DNA from: Novosphingobium profundi
GTDB lineage: Bacteria; Pseudomonadota; Alphaproteobacteria; Sphingomonadales; Sphingomonadaceae
Length of the DNA: 64,000 nucleotides
Direction: 5' to 3'
NCBI RefSeq assembly: GCF_020524485.1
Contig: NZ_JAIVLF010000001.1
Span: forward strand, 1,178,001-1,242,000
Positions 1 to 11,734 of this stretch are shown piece after piece. The position numbers and the translations under genes are program-made. Every line of letters starts with the position of its first letter. Position 1 is the first letter of the stretch. The notes beneath the pieces are model-generated. The model did not search any database, was not told where the DNA came from, and saw nothing but the letters and a program-made list of their open reading frames with translations.

Positions 1-616
1 TCAGGCCTTGTGCGTTGCTCAGCTCCTGGTTCTGCCGCCCGCGCACGTTGAAGGCGCTTTCGTACCGGATCGTGCCGGTATCGAACAAGGCGGCGACGAT
101 CAGCGGCTGGTAGGTGTAGCTGGCTTCCACGAACATGATCGCCGTGTTCGAGGAAGCGGCAATGCGGTGCCCGTTACGGCCCATGCCTTGTGACAGCGCA
201 TCGTTGGTGCGGCCCGTGCCCTGGGTGCCATAGGCGGGATCGAAGTCGCCCTCGCCCCAGCAGCGTTGCCAGCGGATCATCTGGCCGGCATTGCGTCCGC
301 TGCGGCCGTTGGTCTCCAGCGAGGAGAGGACGATGCGGCCATTCGCCTCGAAATCGATGCTCTCGCCGATGGAAGCGGCTCCGGCGAAGACCTCCTGGAC
401 GTTGGCCTCGTCGATCCCGCCCATGACGCGCCCGGCGTTGTCGGCCACGCTCATCGCGATCTCGCTCACGCGCAGCTGCGCGCGGGCGTAGTTGGCGAGT
501 TCGAGGCCGGTACACAGGACCATCAGGAAGAGCGGCGCAATGAGGGCGAATTCGATGATCGCGACGCCGCTCTCATCGGCTTCGAGTTCCTGCAGGCGGG
601 GCGGGAGGGGGCTCAT
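1..616 (-). CDS. TadE-like pilus assembly protein, 3' end cut by window
   Basis: The frame reads leftwards from an ATG at 616 and is still open at base 1, so about 205 codons are visible and the C-terminus is missing. The N-terminus reads MSPLPPRLQELEADESGVAI and runs into a hydrophobic segment (roughly residues 20-42) with the Glu-containing start (IIEFALIAP) typical of TadE-family pseudopilins. The rest is predicted to be exported. Its ATG overlaps the stop of the preceding gene (ATGA, 4 nt), so the two are translationally coupled. TadE-like proteins are minor pilins or assembly factors of Flp/Tad systems, but no tad ATPase or secretin is in view, so the assembled structure is unknown. Confidence 0.8.
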   Translation of the reverse strand, partial: MSPLPPRLQELEADESGVAIIEFALIAPLFLMVLCTGLELANYARAQLRVSEIAMSVADNAGRVMGGIDEANVQEVFAGAASIGESIDFEANGRIVLSSLETNGRSGRNAGQMIRWQRCWGEGDFDPAYGTQGTGRTNDALSQGMGRNGHRIAASSNTAIMFVEASYTYQPLIVAALFDTGTIRYESAFNVRGRQNQELSNAQGL

Positions 617-1242
617 CGGCGCCGCTCCCCGCACAGGACCGGTGGTACGGCCTGGGCGCTGTAGGGCTGGTTTCGGAAGGCGCTCTTGGCGGTGAGGGAA
701 ACCGCCGCGTCGCCGCCTGTGAAAAGATGGACGGGAAGCAGGCGGTCGACCTCGATCGTGGCTTCGTAGAACGCGATGTCGTTCGCGCCGCCGATGCCGC
801 CGCGCCCGGCATCGAGGTCGTATTCACCGTTCCCGTTGCTGTCGAGCCAGCAGTCGCCGTCGTAGTAATCGAAGCGGCCGTTGCCGTTGACGTCGGTCAT
901 CAGCTTCTCGGCATTCCCGATGCCGCTGAACTCGTAGTAGTTCTTAATCGTGATCTGCGGATTGGCATTGGGGGCAATGCTGGCGAGCTGCTGGCGGATC
1001 TGTGCGGCCACGCGCTCCTCGGTCGTGTCCCCCTCGGTCATGAACTCGGGCTCTTCAACCGAGGCGCGCCGCGCTGCGTCCGAGAGCGTGCCCTGTAGGA
1101 CCGAGAGCACGTAGGACTGGTAGCCCAGATCAAAGGCGCCCGTCAGGAGCACCATGAGCGGGCCGATGAGAAGTCCGAACTCGACGGCGGTGACGCCGCT
1201 GCGATCCCGCCTCAGGCGGCGCAGGAGGGGAGGCAGTCTCAT
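613..1242 (-). CDS. TadE-like protein with two calcium-loop-like repeats
   Basis: 209 aa. The basic N-terminus (MRLPPLLRRLRRDRSG) is followed by VTAVEFGLLIGPLMVLLTGA, the TadE pseudopilin transmembrane segment with the conserved Glu. The exported part is notable: DVNGNGRFDYYDGD and DSNGNGEYDLDAG, near residues 117-147, are two Asp/Asn/Gly-rich loops of the DxNxNGxxD type seen in EF-hand and dockerin calcium sites. It ends in a short Cys/Arg-rich tail. It sits between the VWA gene and a second TadE-like gene with 4-nt ATGA overlaps on both sides, so the three probably act together. Calcium binding is inferred from the motif only. Confidence 0.85.
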   Translation of the reverse strand: MRLPPLLRRLRRDRSGVTAVEFGLLIGPLMVLLTGAFDLGYQSYVLSVLQGTLSDAARRASVEEPEFMTEGDTTEERVAAQIRQQLASIAPNANPQITIKNYYEFSGIGNAEKLMTDVNGNGRFDYYDGDCWLDSNGNGEYDLDAGRGGIGGANDIAFYEATIEVDRLLPVHLFTGGDAAVSLTAKSAFRNQPYSAQAVPPVLCGERRR

Positions 1243-2753
1243 CGCGTGAGCCTCAGGTTGCCGATGCCGCGGCCGATGTCCTCGAAGATCTGTTCGAGGT
1301 CAGAGCCGTCGCTGGTGTAGAACTGCGAGGAACTGGTGGCGCACGATTCGATGTCGCCGGTGTCGGTCACGTCGAGCGCAATGACCCAGATCGTGATGCC
1401 CATCGACTTGGCTACCGTGCAGGCCGAATCGAAGCGGCTGATATGGCGGTTGCGCATCGCGCCAGAACCCTGGACGCGCTGCTGGAAGCGTTGCAGGCCA
1501 TAGGCGCTGTAGAGGTCATTCGAGCCATCGGCCTTGTCGGTGTCGAGGCGGCCATCGGTCATGAAGACGATGTGCTGGCGTACCGGCACGTCATCGCGCT
1601 CGGTCGGGTTGTCGCTGGAGAAGAAGCCCGTGCGCGAGATGAAGCGGGCACCCCAGAGCATGCCGATGTCGTGATAGGTGCCGCCCGTGACGCGGGCCGT
1701 CGCGTCGTTGATGGCGGTCTGGAAGCTGCTTTCGGAACTGTATTCGCGCAACGTCGTCGCCTCGGAGGGGCAGCCCGACTGGGTCTCGGCTTCCTGTACG
1801 GCGGGGTCGTAGCGTCCGAACTGGAGTTCGGGCTCATTGCCCGCGTTGCCCGCACGGGTGTCGATGTCGGCGCGCGAGACGCTTGTCTCGATCTCGAAAG
1901 GATCGAGCGTGTTGCCGATCGACGGGCGCTCCTCGATACAGCCGTCGCCGCTGGTCCGGAAGTTCTGCGTGTTGCCGCCCGTGTTGCCGCCACCGCGCCC
2001 GATGTTCCAGGAGGATTCGTTGATGTCGACCCATTTCGTGACCGCGCGATTGTAGCAGTTGTAGCCGTAATAATTGCACACGCGCTCGACGTGGACGTAG
2101 GGCTGGTCCTTGAGGATATCCTTGTTCATCAGCGAACGCCCGACATTCACCGTGTGCGAATAGGGCATGATGCCAAAGCGCGTGACCGAGCCGTTATCTT
2201 CATCGAGCGCACGGTAAAGGCCCATGGCGCCCGAGCGCAGGCGCCGGATCTTAGTCGAGCCGCCCGAGCTGGGTGCATCGTTCATCGAGCCGGTGACGTC
2301 GAGCACGAGCATGACGTCGTTGTGGCCCATGTCGCGCTTGGCGTTGCAGTCGACGGTGACCTCGGTCTGGCTGTAGCCAAAAATGCGCATGAGCGACATC
2401 GGCACGGTTGCCTGCGCTGTCCCCAGAATCTCGTTGCTATCGTCCGGGTTCGGGTTCGCCTCGAAGGCAACCGCGCGCGTCCCCAGCAAGCCCTCTTCGA
2501 AGTTGAAATCGAAGAAACGGTCAGCTTCGTCCTCGGCCGTGCGGTTCCAGCGCGAGCCTTCCATGATCTGGCGTCCCGCGAGCACCCCGGCATCGCATGC
2601 GTTCTGCAGCTTGCCGCGGACCAGATAGGCCACGCTCATGTCAAGCCCGCCTCCGATGATCGCGATCAGGGGCAGAAGCGCGGCCGCCACCATCAGAATG
2701 GTGTTGCCGTCGCGCTCGGCGATAAGGCGTTTGAGGAACGGCGGCATTGCCAT
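1239..2753 (-). CDS. TadG-like protein with von Willebrand factor A domain
   Basis: 504 aa from the ATG at 2753, which has GGAG about 9 nt upstream; a GTG at 2774 would add seven codons but lacks a ribosome site. The N-terminal region carries a Flp/TadG-type membrane segment (NTILMVAAALLPLIAIIGGG) followed by a region like the TadG N-terminal domain (LVRGKLQNACDAGVLAGRQ). A VWA domain starts near residue 145 with the metal-site motif DVMLVLDVTGSM and ends near the C-terminus (IWVIALDV, then a Cys-containing tail). TadG-like proteins are envelope-anchored and associated with tight-adherence pili. It is the first gene of a three-gene overlapping unit. Confidence 0.85.
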   Translation of the reverse strand: MAMPPFLKRLIAERDGNTILMVAAALLPLIAIIGGGLDMSVAYLVRGKLQNACDAGVLAGRQIMEGSRWNRTAEDEADRFFDFNFEEGLLGTRAVAFEANPNPDDSNEILGTAQATVPMSLMRIFGYSQTEVTVDCNAKRDMGHNDVMLVLDVTGSMNDAPSSGGSTKIRRLRSGAMGLYRALDEDNGSVTRFGIMPYSHTVNVGRSLMNKDILKDQPYVHVERVCNYYGYNCYNRAVTKWVDINESSWNIGRGGGNTGGNTQNFRTSGDGCIEERPSIGNTLDPFEIETSVSRADIDTRAGNAGNEPELQFGRYDPAVQEAETQSGCPSEATTLREYSSESSFQTAINDATARVTGGTYHDIGMLWGARFISRTGFFSSDNPTERDDVPVRQHIVFMTDGRLDTDKADGSNDLYSAYGLQRFQQRVQGSGAMRNRHISRFDSACTVAKSMGITIWVIALDVTDTGDIESCATSSSQFYTSDGSDLEQIFEDIGRGIGNLRLTR

Positions 2754-3465
2754 GCTTCGGGACTCCGGCTTCACTAGTGACGCGTGGTTAATTCTCCATT
2801 TGTAAAGAATTCGATAAATTACAGATTAAGCGAAATAATTGGTGATGAACGCAGGTTTGGCCGGGTCGCTGTCGCCAGTTGCCGTCACGCTGTCAGAAGG
2901 TATGTCATCTGGCTCACGCCGTGATGGTCCGGGCTGTTTCGTACGGGGGCGGGGAGGGCGTGTAGACTGCGCCTCCCTTGCAGGCCATGCGTGTTTTCGG
3001 CGCGCCTTGGCCCATGCCGACCTTGACCGAACCGCCGCTTTTGCGTAAGGGCGCCCATCTCCTCCGGACACGGTTCGGGGGAACAGCATAGAGCTGAACA
3101 CTGCACGTGTGTGGTTTTTGGTGGGTTTCCAGCCTCTTGATGGTGGAAGCCGGGATCCTTCCGGATTGCCTTATGGTCCGATTCGGTCCGCAAGCCGCCA
3201 TGAAGCCCGCGAGCAGAGTAATCCGGTGCCAACTGGGCCGGGTGGAGTGTTTTTCGGCTCGCGCTGGATGCGGCGAAGCGCGCAGGTGTCTCGGTTCAGA
3301 GGCTGGCGCGCAATTTGCCGATATTCCGCGCGACGCGCTTACACTCTTCCTTTCCAGCCTTGCATCGGCCCTGAGACCCGGGGTGCGAAGGGTCCGTCCC
3401 GTGGCCCGGTTTGCGCCACGGTGCGGGCCGGATCCATCGCACTCCCATTTGAAAGAAGAGTATAG
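2754..3465. other. 712-nt intergenic region upstream of the str operon
   Basis: This separates the minus-strand tad-like genes from plus-strand rpsL and must hold both divergent promoters. The 70 bases next to the VWA gene are AT-rich compared with the surroundings, which fits a promoter for the minus strand. Short open frames here have no ribosome sites and no recognisable sequence. A 7-bp inverted repeat (CCGTGGC at 3399-3405, GCCACGG at 3415-3421) lies about 45 nt before rpsL and may fold in its leader. No tRNA or repeat family was seen. Confidence 0.6.
3023..3051 (+). promoter_or_regulatory. Candidate sigma-70-type promoter for str operon
   Basis: TTGACC at 3023-3028, 17-nt spacer, TAAGGG at 3046-3051. 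The -35 box is good and the -10 poor. If used, the rpsL leader would be about 410 nt. A weaker alternative closer to the gene is TTGCCG (3315) with CTTACA 17 nt later. Confidence 0.25.
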
Positions 3466-3837
3466 ATGCCCACTATCAACCAGCTGATCCGCAAGGGTCG
3501 CGAGCCGCAGAAGGCCAAGTCCAAGGTCCCGGCCATGGAGCAGAACCCGCAGAAGCGTGGCGTCTGCACCCGCGTGTACACCACGACCCCGAAGAAGCCG
3601 AACTCGGCACTTCGCAAGGTCGCCAAGGTGCGTCTCACCAACAGCCGTGAAGTCATTTCGTACATCCCGGGCGAAGGCCACAACCTGCAGGAGCACTCGG
3701 TTGTGCTCATCCGCGGCGGCCGTGTGCGCGACCTTCCCGGTGTGCGTTACCACATCCTGCGCGGCGTGCTCGACACGCAGGGCGTCAAGGACCGCAAGCA
3801 GTCGCGCTCGAAGTACGGCGCCAAGCGTCCCAAGTGA
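3466..3837 (+). CDS. rpsL: 30S ribosomal protein S12 (Arg at position 88)
   Basis: 123 aa, the normal length. S12 lies at the decoding centre of the 30S subunit and monitors codon-anticodon pairing. The loop TTPKKPNS (residues 40-47, with Lys43) is wild type. The second functional loop reads [13 protein letters not shown], so residue 88 (codon CGC) is Arg where E. coli and most bacteria have Lys. The neighbouring Asp89, site of beta-methylthiolation, is kept. A purine-rich ribosome site (GAAAGAAGAG) precedes the ATG. First gene of the str operon, followed by rpsG after 94 nt. Identity is certain; the phenotype of Arg88 is discussed as a finding. Confidence 0.99.
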   Translation: MPTINQLIRKGREPQKAKSKVPAMEQNPQKRGVCTRVYTTTPKKPNSALRKVAKVRLTNSREVISYIPGEGHNLQEHSVVLIRGGRVRDLPGVRYHILRGVLDTQGVKDRKQSRSKYGAKRPK

Positions 3838-3931
3838 TCCGGCAGCGGTGCGTATCGCGCATCGCTCCATGACATTTCACGGTCGGTGGTGCGCTTCGGC
3901 GCCCGACCGCAAGAACAAGGAATTCAAAACG

Positions 3932-4402
3932 ATGTCACGTCGTCGTCGTCCCGAGAAGCGGGAAATCCTGCCGGATCCGAAGTTTGGTGATCTGGTCCTG
4001 TCGAAGTTCATGAACAACCTCATGTACGACGGCAAGAAGTCGGCTGCCGAGCGTATCGTATATGGCGCGCTCGACACCATGGAAACCCGCGCCAAGGCCG
4101 ATCCGGTCCAGCTGTTCCACGATGCCCTGAACAACGTGAAGCCGCAGATCGAGGTCCGCAGCCGCCGCGTCGGTGGTGCGACCTACCAGGTCCCCGTCGA
4201 AGTGCGTCCCGAGCGCGCCCAGGCCCTGGCCATCCGTTGGCTCATCTCGGCCGCCCGCGGCCGTCCCGAGACCACCATGTCGGCACGCCTTTCGGGTGAG
4301 CTCATGGATGCGGCGAACAACCGCGGCAACGCCGTGAAGAAGCGCGAAGACACGCACCGCATGGCGGACGCGAACCGCGCCTTCTCGCACTACCGCTGGT
4401 AA
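3932..4402 (+). CDS. rpsG: 30S ribosomal protein S7
   Basis: 156 aa, the usual alphaproteobacterial length. S7 is a primary binder of 16S rRNA that nucleates assembly of the 30S head and lies near the E site. [18 protein letters not shown] is the canonical basic N-terminal arm; [18 protein letters not shown] is the conserved beta-hairpin and RAFSHYRW the C-terminus. The ATG at 3932 is chosen by family alignment, because the frame is open further upstream into the intergenic region without conserved sequence. In E. coli S7 represses its own operon; whether that holds here is unknown. Confidence 0.99.
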   Translation: MSRRRRPEKREILPDPKFGDLVLSKFMNNLMYDGKKSAAERIVYGALDTMETRAKADPVQLFHDALNNVKPQIEVRSRRVGGATYQVPVEVRPERAQALAIRWLISAARGRPETTMSARLSGELMDAANNRGNAVKKREDTHRMADANRAFSHYRW

Positions 4403-4410
4403 GACGCTTC

Positions 4411-4455
4411 GTGACGCGCCTTGGCACCGTTTCGGCGGCGTCATGGGCGCGTCAC
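4411..4455 (+). promoter_or_regulatory. 10-bp inverted repeat between rpsG and fusA
   Basis: GTGACGCGCC (4411-4420) and GGCGCGTCAC (4446-4455) are perfect complements around a 25-nt loop in the 128-nt gap. A second nested stem can form further on (GGAGGC near 4470 with GCCTCC near 4500). No T tract follows, so this looks like an mRNA structure (processing or translational control) rather than a terminator. Confidence 0.45.
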
Positions 4456-4530
4456 ACTTTCAATTCAGGAGGCACGGGTTTATTTGGGCCCGCATCCGCC
4501 TCCAAACCCTCCTGCTAAGGAACCTGCACC

Positions 4531-6624
<2,094 letters not shown>

Positions 6625-6718
6625 GAGCAAGAATGGTTCTAGGGGCGGCGCCTGCGATTCTGTGGGAGCCGCCTCGAATTCCCCAGATTCAAGTTCATTG
6701 TGAAAGAAGGTTTGTAAG

Positions 6719-7909
<1,191 letters not shown>

Positions 7910-7938
7910 TCCGCAGGTCTTTGACGACTAACGTGATT

Positions 7939-7971
7939 GGCCCGGTCCTGCGCAAGCAGGGCCGGGCCTTC
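7939..7971 (+). terminator. Terminator-like hairpin after tuf
   Basis: A 13-bp stem with one wobble closes around GCAA: GGCCCGG-TCCTGC (7939-7951) pairs with GCAGG-GCCGGGCC (up to 7968). Only a short, interrupted T stretch follows, so termination may be partial. Confidence 0.6.
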
Positions 7972-8245
7972 GCGTTTGCGGGGCTGTGGCTGCGAGTCGC
8001 GGGCAGCTCTTGAGGCTTCGTGAGTGGATGGCCGGGCCGCCCAGGTGCGCCTGGTGTGATCGCTTCGCAGCGGGGCTTGCCCGTGATAGAATCGTGCGCC
8101 GCCATGGCCTTGTTGGATATGGGCCGGGCAGGGCGCAGAAAATCGCAAATCAGGGCTTGCTAGAGCGCGCATCAGCGTGTAGTTGCGCGGCTCGAATTTA
8201 ACAGGGCTTCGCGCCCTTTGGCTCTTTCTCATCGGTAGCAGGTAC
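7972..8245 (+). other. str-S10 intergenic region and S10 leader
   Basis: No gene is supported here. It contains a short palindrome (CCAGG-TGCG-CCTGG, 8041-8054), a candidate promoter at 8064-8092 and, close to rpsJ, a small hairpin (AGGGC 8203-8207, GCCCT 8213-8217) followed by TTT. The implied rpsJ leader is about 145 nt, similar in size to the E. coli S10 leader, but I see no sequence likeness to the L4-binding element. Confidence 0.5.
8064..8092 (+). promoter_or_regulatory. Candidate promoter for the S10 operon
   Basis: TTCGCA at 8064-8069, 17-nt spacer, TAGAAT at 8087-8092. The -10 box is good and the -35 weak. It would give a leader of about 145 nt before rpsJ. Confidence 0.35.
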
Positions 8246-8557
8246 ATGGAAGCTCAGAACATCCGCATTCGCCTCAAGGCGTTTGACCACCGCGTGCTCG
8301 ACCAGGCGACTGGCGAAATCGCTGACACGGCCCGCCGCACCGGCGCGCTCATTCGGGGCCCCATTCCGCTGCCGACGAAGATCGAGAAGTTCACCGTGAA
8401 CCGCGGTCCGCACATCGACAAGAAGTCGCGTGAGCAGTTCGAAGTCCGCACGTACAAGCGCCTGCTTGACATCGTGCAGCCGAACGCTGCCACCGTCGAC
8501 GCTCTGATGAAGCTGGACCTCGCGGCCGGCGTGAACGTCGAGATCAAGCTGGCCTGA
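8246..8557 (+). CDS. rpsJ: 30S ribosomal protein S10
   Basis: 103 aa, identical in length to the E. coli protein. S10 sits in the 30S head and also joins NusB in transcription antitermination. [20 protein letters not shown] opens the protein; the loop with [20 protein letters not shown] is diagnostic. The ATG at 8246 is set by family alignment; the upstream in-frame extension has no conserved sequence. Unusually, the next gene rplC starts 358 nt downstream, with a terminator-like hairpin directly after the rpsJ stop. Confidence 0.99.
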   Translation: MEAQNIRIRLKAFDHRVLDQATGEIADTARRTGALIRGPIPLPTKIEKFTVNRGPHIDKKSREQFEVRTYKRLLDIVQPNAATVDALMKLDLAAGVNVEIKLA

Positions 8558-8565
8558 TCCAGCTC

Positions 8566-8598
8566 GGGGTCGCCTCAGGTGACCCCGTCCGTCTTTCT
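8566..8598 (+). terminator. Terminator or attenuator between rpsJ and rplC
   Basis: GGGGTCGCC (8566-8574), loop TCA, GGTGACCCC (8578-8586) forms a 9-bp stem with one wobble, followed by GTCCGTCTTTCT. It starts 9 nt after the rpsJ stop, inside what is usually a continuous operon, so it could uncouple rpsJ from rplC. Confidence 0.6.
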
Positions 8599-8915
8599 GA
8601 TCGGACGCTAAACGATCGGGCGAAATTCGGGCCTTCGGGTTCAGATAACCTTGTCGATCCACCGAGATCGGCTTTGCGCGGCAAGACGCGCAGAGACAGA
8701 GCCTCCAGCGCCTTCGGCCCGAGAGGACACAAGGGATACCTCTGGCTTCCTCCTTCGGGATGAAGCTGGGAATGCGTCCCCCGTCTCGTTTCCGCCGGGC
8801 CATTCGGGCCTTGAGCAGGGAACATTCCAGCCCGGACGGGGCATGCATCACATCATTGGGCTGGACACGCCTGTTCGGGATGGGCCCGGGCAGGCCTCTG
8901 TTGAGGAGACAGATC
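8599..8915 (+). promoter_or_regulatory. Structured untranslated region upstream of rplC
   Basis: About 320 nt without a supportable gene. Inverted repeats cluster at the 3' end: TCCAGCCC (8826-8833) with GGGCTGGA (8858-8865), and CCTGTTCGGG (8870-8879) with CCCGGGCAGG (8885-8894, two wobbles, 5-nt loop), which ends 8 nt before the rplC ribosome site GAGGAG (8903-8908). A further stem is possible near 8675-8700. The arrangement resembles an r-protein leader RNA, but no known family is recognisable by eye. Confidence 0.5.
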
Positions 8916-9671
8916 ATGCGTACTGGCGTGATCGCCAAGAAAGTCGGGATGACCCGCCTTTTCCAGGAGGACGGCCGGCATGTGCCCGTGACCGTTCTGG
9001 CGCTGGAAGATTGCCAGGTGGTTTCGGTCCGCACCAACGATCGTGACGGCTACGTCGCGGTTCAGCTCGGTGCCGGCGAAGCCAAGCAGAAGAACGTTGC
9101 CAAGCCGCAGCGCGAGCACTTCGCCAAGGCGGAAGTTTCGCTCAAGATGCGCGTTGCCGAGTTCCGCGTCGCCGACGACGCGCTGCTCGAAGTCGGCTCG
9201 ACCATCGCGGCCTCGCACTTCGTGCCCGGCCAGCTCGTCGACGTTGCCGGCCACACCCAGGGCAAGGGCTTTGCAGGCGCCATGAAGCGTTGGGGCTTCG
9301 GCGGTCTGCGCGCCACCCACGGTGTGTCGCTCTCGCACCGTTCGCACGGTTCGACGGGTAACCGTCAGGATCCGGGCAAGGTGTTCAAGAACAAGAAGAT
9401 GGCCGGCCACATGGGCGACCGTCAGCGCACCCAGCAGAACCTCGAGATCGTCCGTGTGGACGACGAGCGCGGCCTGATCTTCGTCAAGGGCTCGGTCCCG
9501 GGCGCGAAGAATGCCTGGCTCACCGTTTCGGACGCCGTCAAGGTCGCCCGTCACGCCGAGGCTCCGTACCCCGCCGGCCTCAAGACGGCCGCCAACAGCA
9601 ACGATTCGGCTGCTGACACCCCCGCGGAAGATACCGCGGCTGTCGAAGCGACCGAAGGCCAGGAGGGCTAA
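8916..9671 (+). CDS. rplC: 50S ribosomal protein L3
   Basis: 251 aa, about 40 longer than E. coli L3 because of a C-terminal acidic, Ala/Glu/Asp-rich tail after the conserved core (roughly residues 205-251). L3 is an early assembly protein that reaches towards the peptidyl transferase centre. [20 protein letters not shown] is the family N-terminus and fixes the start at 8916, which has GAGGAG upstream; the frame is open upstream but not conserved. The loop [20 protein letters not shown] is the conserved extension that enters the 50S core. Followed after 3 nt by rplD. Confidence 0.98.
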   Translation: MRTGVIAKKVGMTRLFQEDGRHVPVTVLALEDCQVVSVRTNDRDGYVAVQLGAGEAKQKNVAKPQREHFAKAEVSLKMRVAEFRVADDALLEVGSTIAASHFVPGQLVDVAGHTQGKGFAGAMKRWGFGGLRATHGVSLSHRSHGSTGNRQDPGKVFKNKKMAGHMGDRQRTQQNLEIVRVDDERGLIFVKGSVPGAKNAWLTVSDAVKVARHAEAPYPAGLKTAANSNDSAADTPAEDTAAVEATEGQEG

Positions 9672-9674
9672 GTC

Positions 9675-10301
9675 GTGAAGGTTCAGGTCCTCAATATCGA
9701 CGGTTCCGCCGGTAACGGCGACATCGAGCTGTCGGATGACGTGTTCGGCCTCGAGCCGCGCGCGGACATCCTGCACCGTGTCGTTACCTGGCAGATGGAA
9801 AACCGCCGCGGCATCGCCCGCGCCACCCGCGAACGTTCGGACGTTGCGCGCACCGGCAAGAAGTGGGGTCGCCAGAAGGGCGGCGGCACGGCTCGTCACG
9901 GTGACCGTGCAGCTCCCGTGTTCATCGGCGGTGGTAAGGCCCATGGTGCCCGTCGCCGTGAGTTCGGCCAGTCGCTGAACAAGAAGCTGCGCGCGCTGGG
10001 TCTCAAGATGGCGCTCTCCTCGAAGGCCAAGGCCGGTCTCGTCATCGTCGACACGCTCGACGTTGCCGACGCCAAGACCAAGGTCCTCGCCGGTCAGCTC
10101 GCCAAGGCGAACTTCGGCAAGAAGGTGCTCGTGATCGACGGTGAAGCCGTCAACGACAACTTCGCCAAGGCCGCTCGCAACCTCATCGGCGTGAACGTTC
10201 TCCCCGCCCAGGGCGCGAACGTCTACGACATCCTGAAGCACGACACGCTGGTGCTCACCCGCGCCGCTGTCGAAAAGCTGGAGGCGCGCTTCAATGGCTA
10301 A
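9675..10301 (+). CDS. rplD: 50S ribosomal protein L4
   Basis: 208 aa, starting at GTG with AGGAGG at 9661-9666, inside the end of rplC. L4 binds 23S rRNA domain I and its long loop lines the peptide exit tunnel (here [19 protein letters not shown]). In gammaproteobacteria L4 also regulates the S10 operon by attenuation; the structured gap upstream of rplC makes some form of autoregulation plausible here but this is inference. The end overlaps rplW by 8 nt. Confidence 0.98.
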   Translation: MKVQVLNIDGSAGNGDIELSDDVFGLEPRADILHRVVTWQMENRRGIARATRERSDVARTGKKWGRQKGGGTARHGDRAAPVFIGGGKAHGARRREFGQSLNKKLRALGLKMALSSKAKAGLVIVDTLDVADAKTKVLAGQLAKANFGKKVLVIDGEAVNDNFAKAARNLIGVNVLPAQGANVYDILKHDTLVLTRAAVEKLEARFNG

Positions 10302-10608
10302 GACCGCTGCAGAAATCCGTCACTACGACGTGATCCTTGCACCGCACATCACCGAAAAGGCGACGCTTCTCTCCGAGAACAACGCGGTCGTCTTCAAGGT
10401 GGCCGGCGATGCGACCAAGCCCGAGATCAAGGCTGCCGTCGAGGCGCTGTTTGACCGCAAGGTCAAGAGCGTCAACACGCTGGTGACCAAGGGCAAGACC
10501 AAGCGCTGGCGCGGTAAGGACTACCGCCGCAGCGACGTGAAGAAGGCGATTGTCACGCTGGCCGAAGGTCAGCAGCCGATTGACATCACCGAAGGCGTAC
10601 AGGGCTGA
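10294..10608 (+). CDS. rplW: 50S ribosomal protein L23
   Basis: 104 aa. L23 sits at the tunnel exit and is the docking site for trigger factor and SRP. The family core is visible: [19 protein letters not shown] near the start and [20 protein letters not shown], then the extended loop [20 protein letters not shown]. The start lies within the last codons of rplD (8-nt overlap), implying coupled translation. Confidence 0.98.
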   Translation: MAKTAAEIRHYDVILAPHITEKATLLSENNAVVFKVAGDATKPEIKAAVEALFDRKVKSVNTLVTKGKTKRWRGKDYRRSDVKKAIVTLAEGQQPIDITEGVQG

Positions 10609-10612
10609 TCCG

Positions 10613-11449
10613 ATGGCACTCAAGCATTACAACCCGACCAGCCCCGCCCGCCGCGGCCTGGTCCTCGTCGACAAGTCGGCGCTGTGGAAGGGCAAGCCTG
10701 TCAAGGCTCTGACCGAAGGCAAGCGCAAGACCGGTGGCCGCAACAACAAGGGTCATGTCACGTCGCGTGGCATCGCCGGTGGTCACAAGCAGAAGTACCG
10801 TTACATCGACTTCAAGCGTCGCAAGTGGGACGTTGAAGGCACTGTCGAGCGGATCGAATACGATCCCAACCGCACCGCCTTCATCGCGCTCGTGAACTAC
10901 GCCGATGGCGAACAGGCCTACATCATCGCTCCGCAGCGCCTTGCTGCTGGCGACAAGGTCATCGCCGCCGAGAAGTGCGACACGAAGCCGGGCAATGCCA
11001 TGCTCCTGTCGCAGATGCCGGTCGGCACGATCTGCCACAACGTCGAGATGAAGCCGGGCAAGGGTGGCCAGATCGCCCGTTCGGCCGGTGCCTACGTCCA
11101 GGTCGTCGGTCGTGACCGCGGCCTGGTCATCGTGCGCCTCAACTCGGGCGAGCAGCGCTACCTGCGTGGCGACTGCATGGGCACGGTCGGTGCGGTGTCG
11201 AACCCCGACAACCAGAACCAGACCCTCGCCAAGGCAGGCCGCAAGCGCTGGATGGGCCGTCGCCCGCTGACGCGTGGTGTTGCCAAGAACCCGGTCGACC
11301 ACCCGCACGGTGGTGGTGAAGGCCGCACCTCGGGTGGCCGTCATCCGGTTACTCCGTGGGGCAAGCCGACCAAGGGTGCCCGCACTCGCAACAACAAGCA
11401 GACGGACAAGATGATCATCCGTTCGCGCCACGCCAAGAAGAAGAGGTAA
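10613..11449 (+). CDS. rplB: 50S ribosomal protein L2
   Basis: 278 aa, standard length. L2 is needed for subunit association and peptidyl transferase activity. [20 protein letters not shown] is the family N-terminus and fixes the start at 10613, four nt after the rplW stop. The conserved [20 protein letters not shown] segment near residue 223 contains the functionally important His. An upstream extension of the same frame overlaps rplW and is discarded. Confidence 0.98.
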   Translation: MALKHYNPTSPARRGLVLVDKSALWKGKPVKALTEGKRKTGGRNNKGHVTSRGIAGGHKQKYRYIDFKRRKWDVEGTVERIEYDPNRTAFIALVNYADGEQAYIIAPQRLAAGDKVIAAEKCDTKPGNAMLLSQMPVGTICHNVEMKPGKGGQIARSAGAYVQVVGRDRGLVIVRLNSGEQRYLRGDCMGTVGAVSNPDNQNQTLAKAGRKRWMGRRPLTRGVAKNPVDHPHGGGEGRTSGGRHPVTPWGKPTKGARTRNNKQTDKMIIRSRHAKKKR

Positions 11450-11455
11450 GACACG

Positions 11456-11734
11456 ATGGCACGTTCCGTCTGGAAAGGCCCCTTCGTCGACCTGTACCTT
11501 CTCAAGAAGGCCGAGGTCGCGCAGGATGCCGGCAACCGCGCTGCTCCGATCAAGACCTGGTCGCGTCGCAGCACCATCCTTCCGCAGTTCGTTGGTCTGA
11601 CGTTCAACGTCTACAACGGGCACAAGTTCATCCCGGTCTCGGTCAACGAGGACATGGTCGGCCACAAGTTCGGTGAATTCGCGCCCACGCGCTCGTTCCC
11701 GGGCCACGCTGCCGACAAGAAGGGCAAGCGCTAA
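11456..11734 (+). CDS. rpsS: 30S ribosomal protein S19
   Basis: 92 aa, the same length as in E. coli. S19 forms a complex with S13 in the 30S head and contacts the A-site finger. [20 protein letters not shown] is the conserved start and [15 protein letters not shown] the conserved C-terminal part. It begins 6 nt after rplB; its stop overlaps the rplV start (TAATG). Confidence 0.98.
   Translation: MARSVWKGPFVDLYLLKKAEVAQDAGNRAAPIKTWSRRSTILPQFVGLTFNVYNGHKFIPVSVNEDMVGHKFGEFAPTRSFPGHAADKKGKR

Noticed and set aside
8760..8915. 52-codon upstream extension of rplC
   Set aside because: Non-conserved and lies in the structured region; L3 proteins start at MRTGVIAKK.
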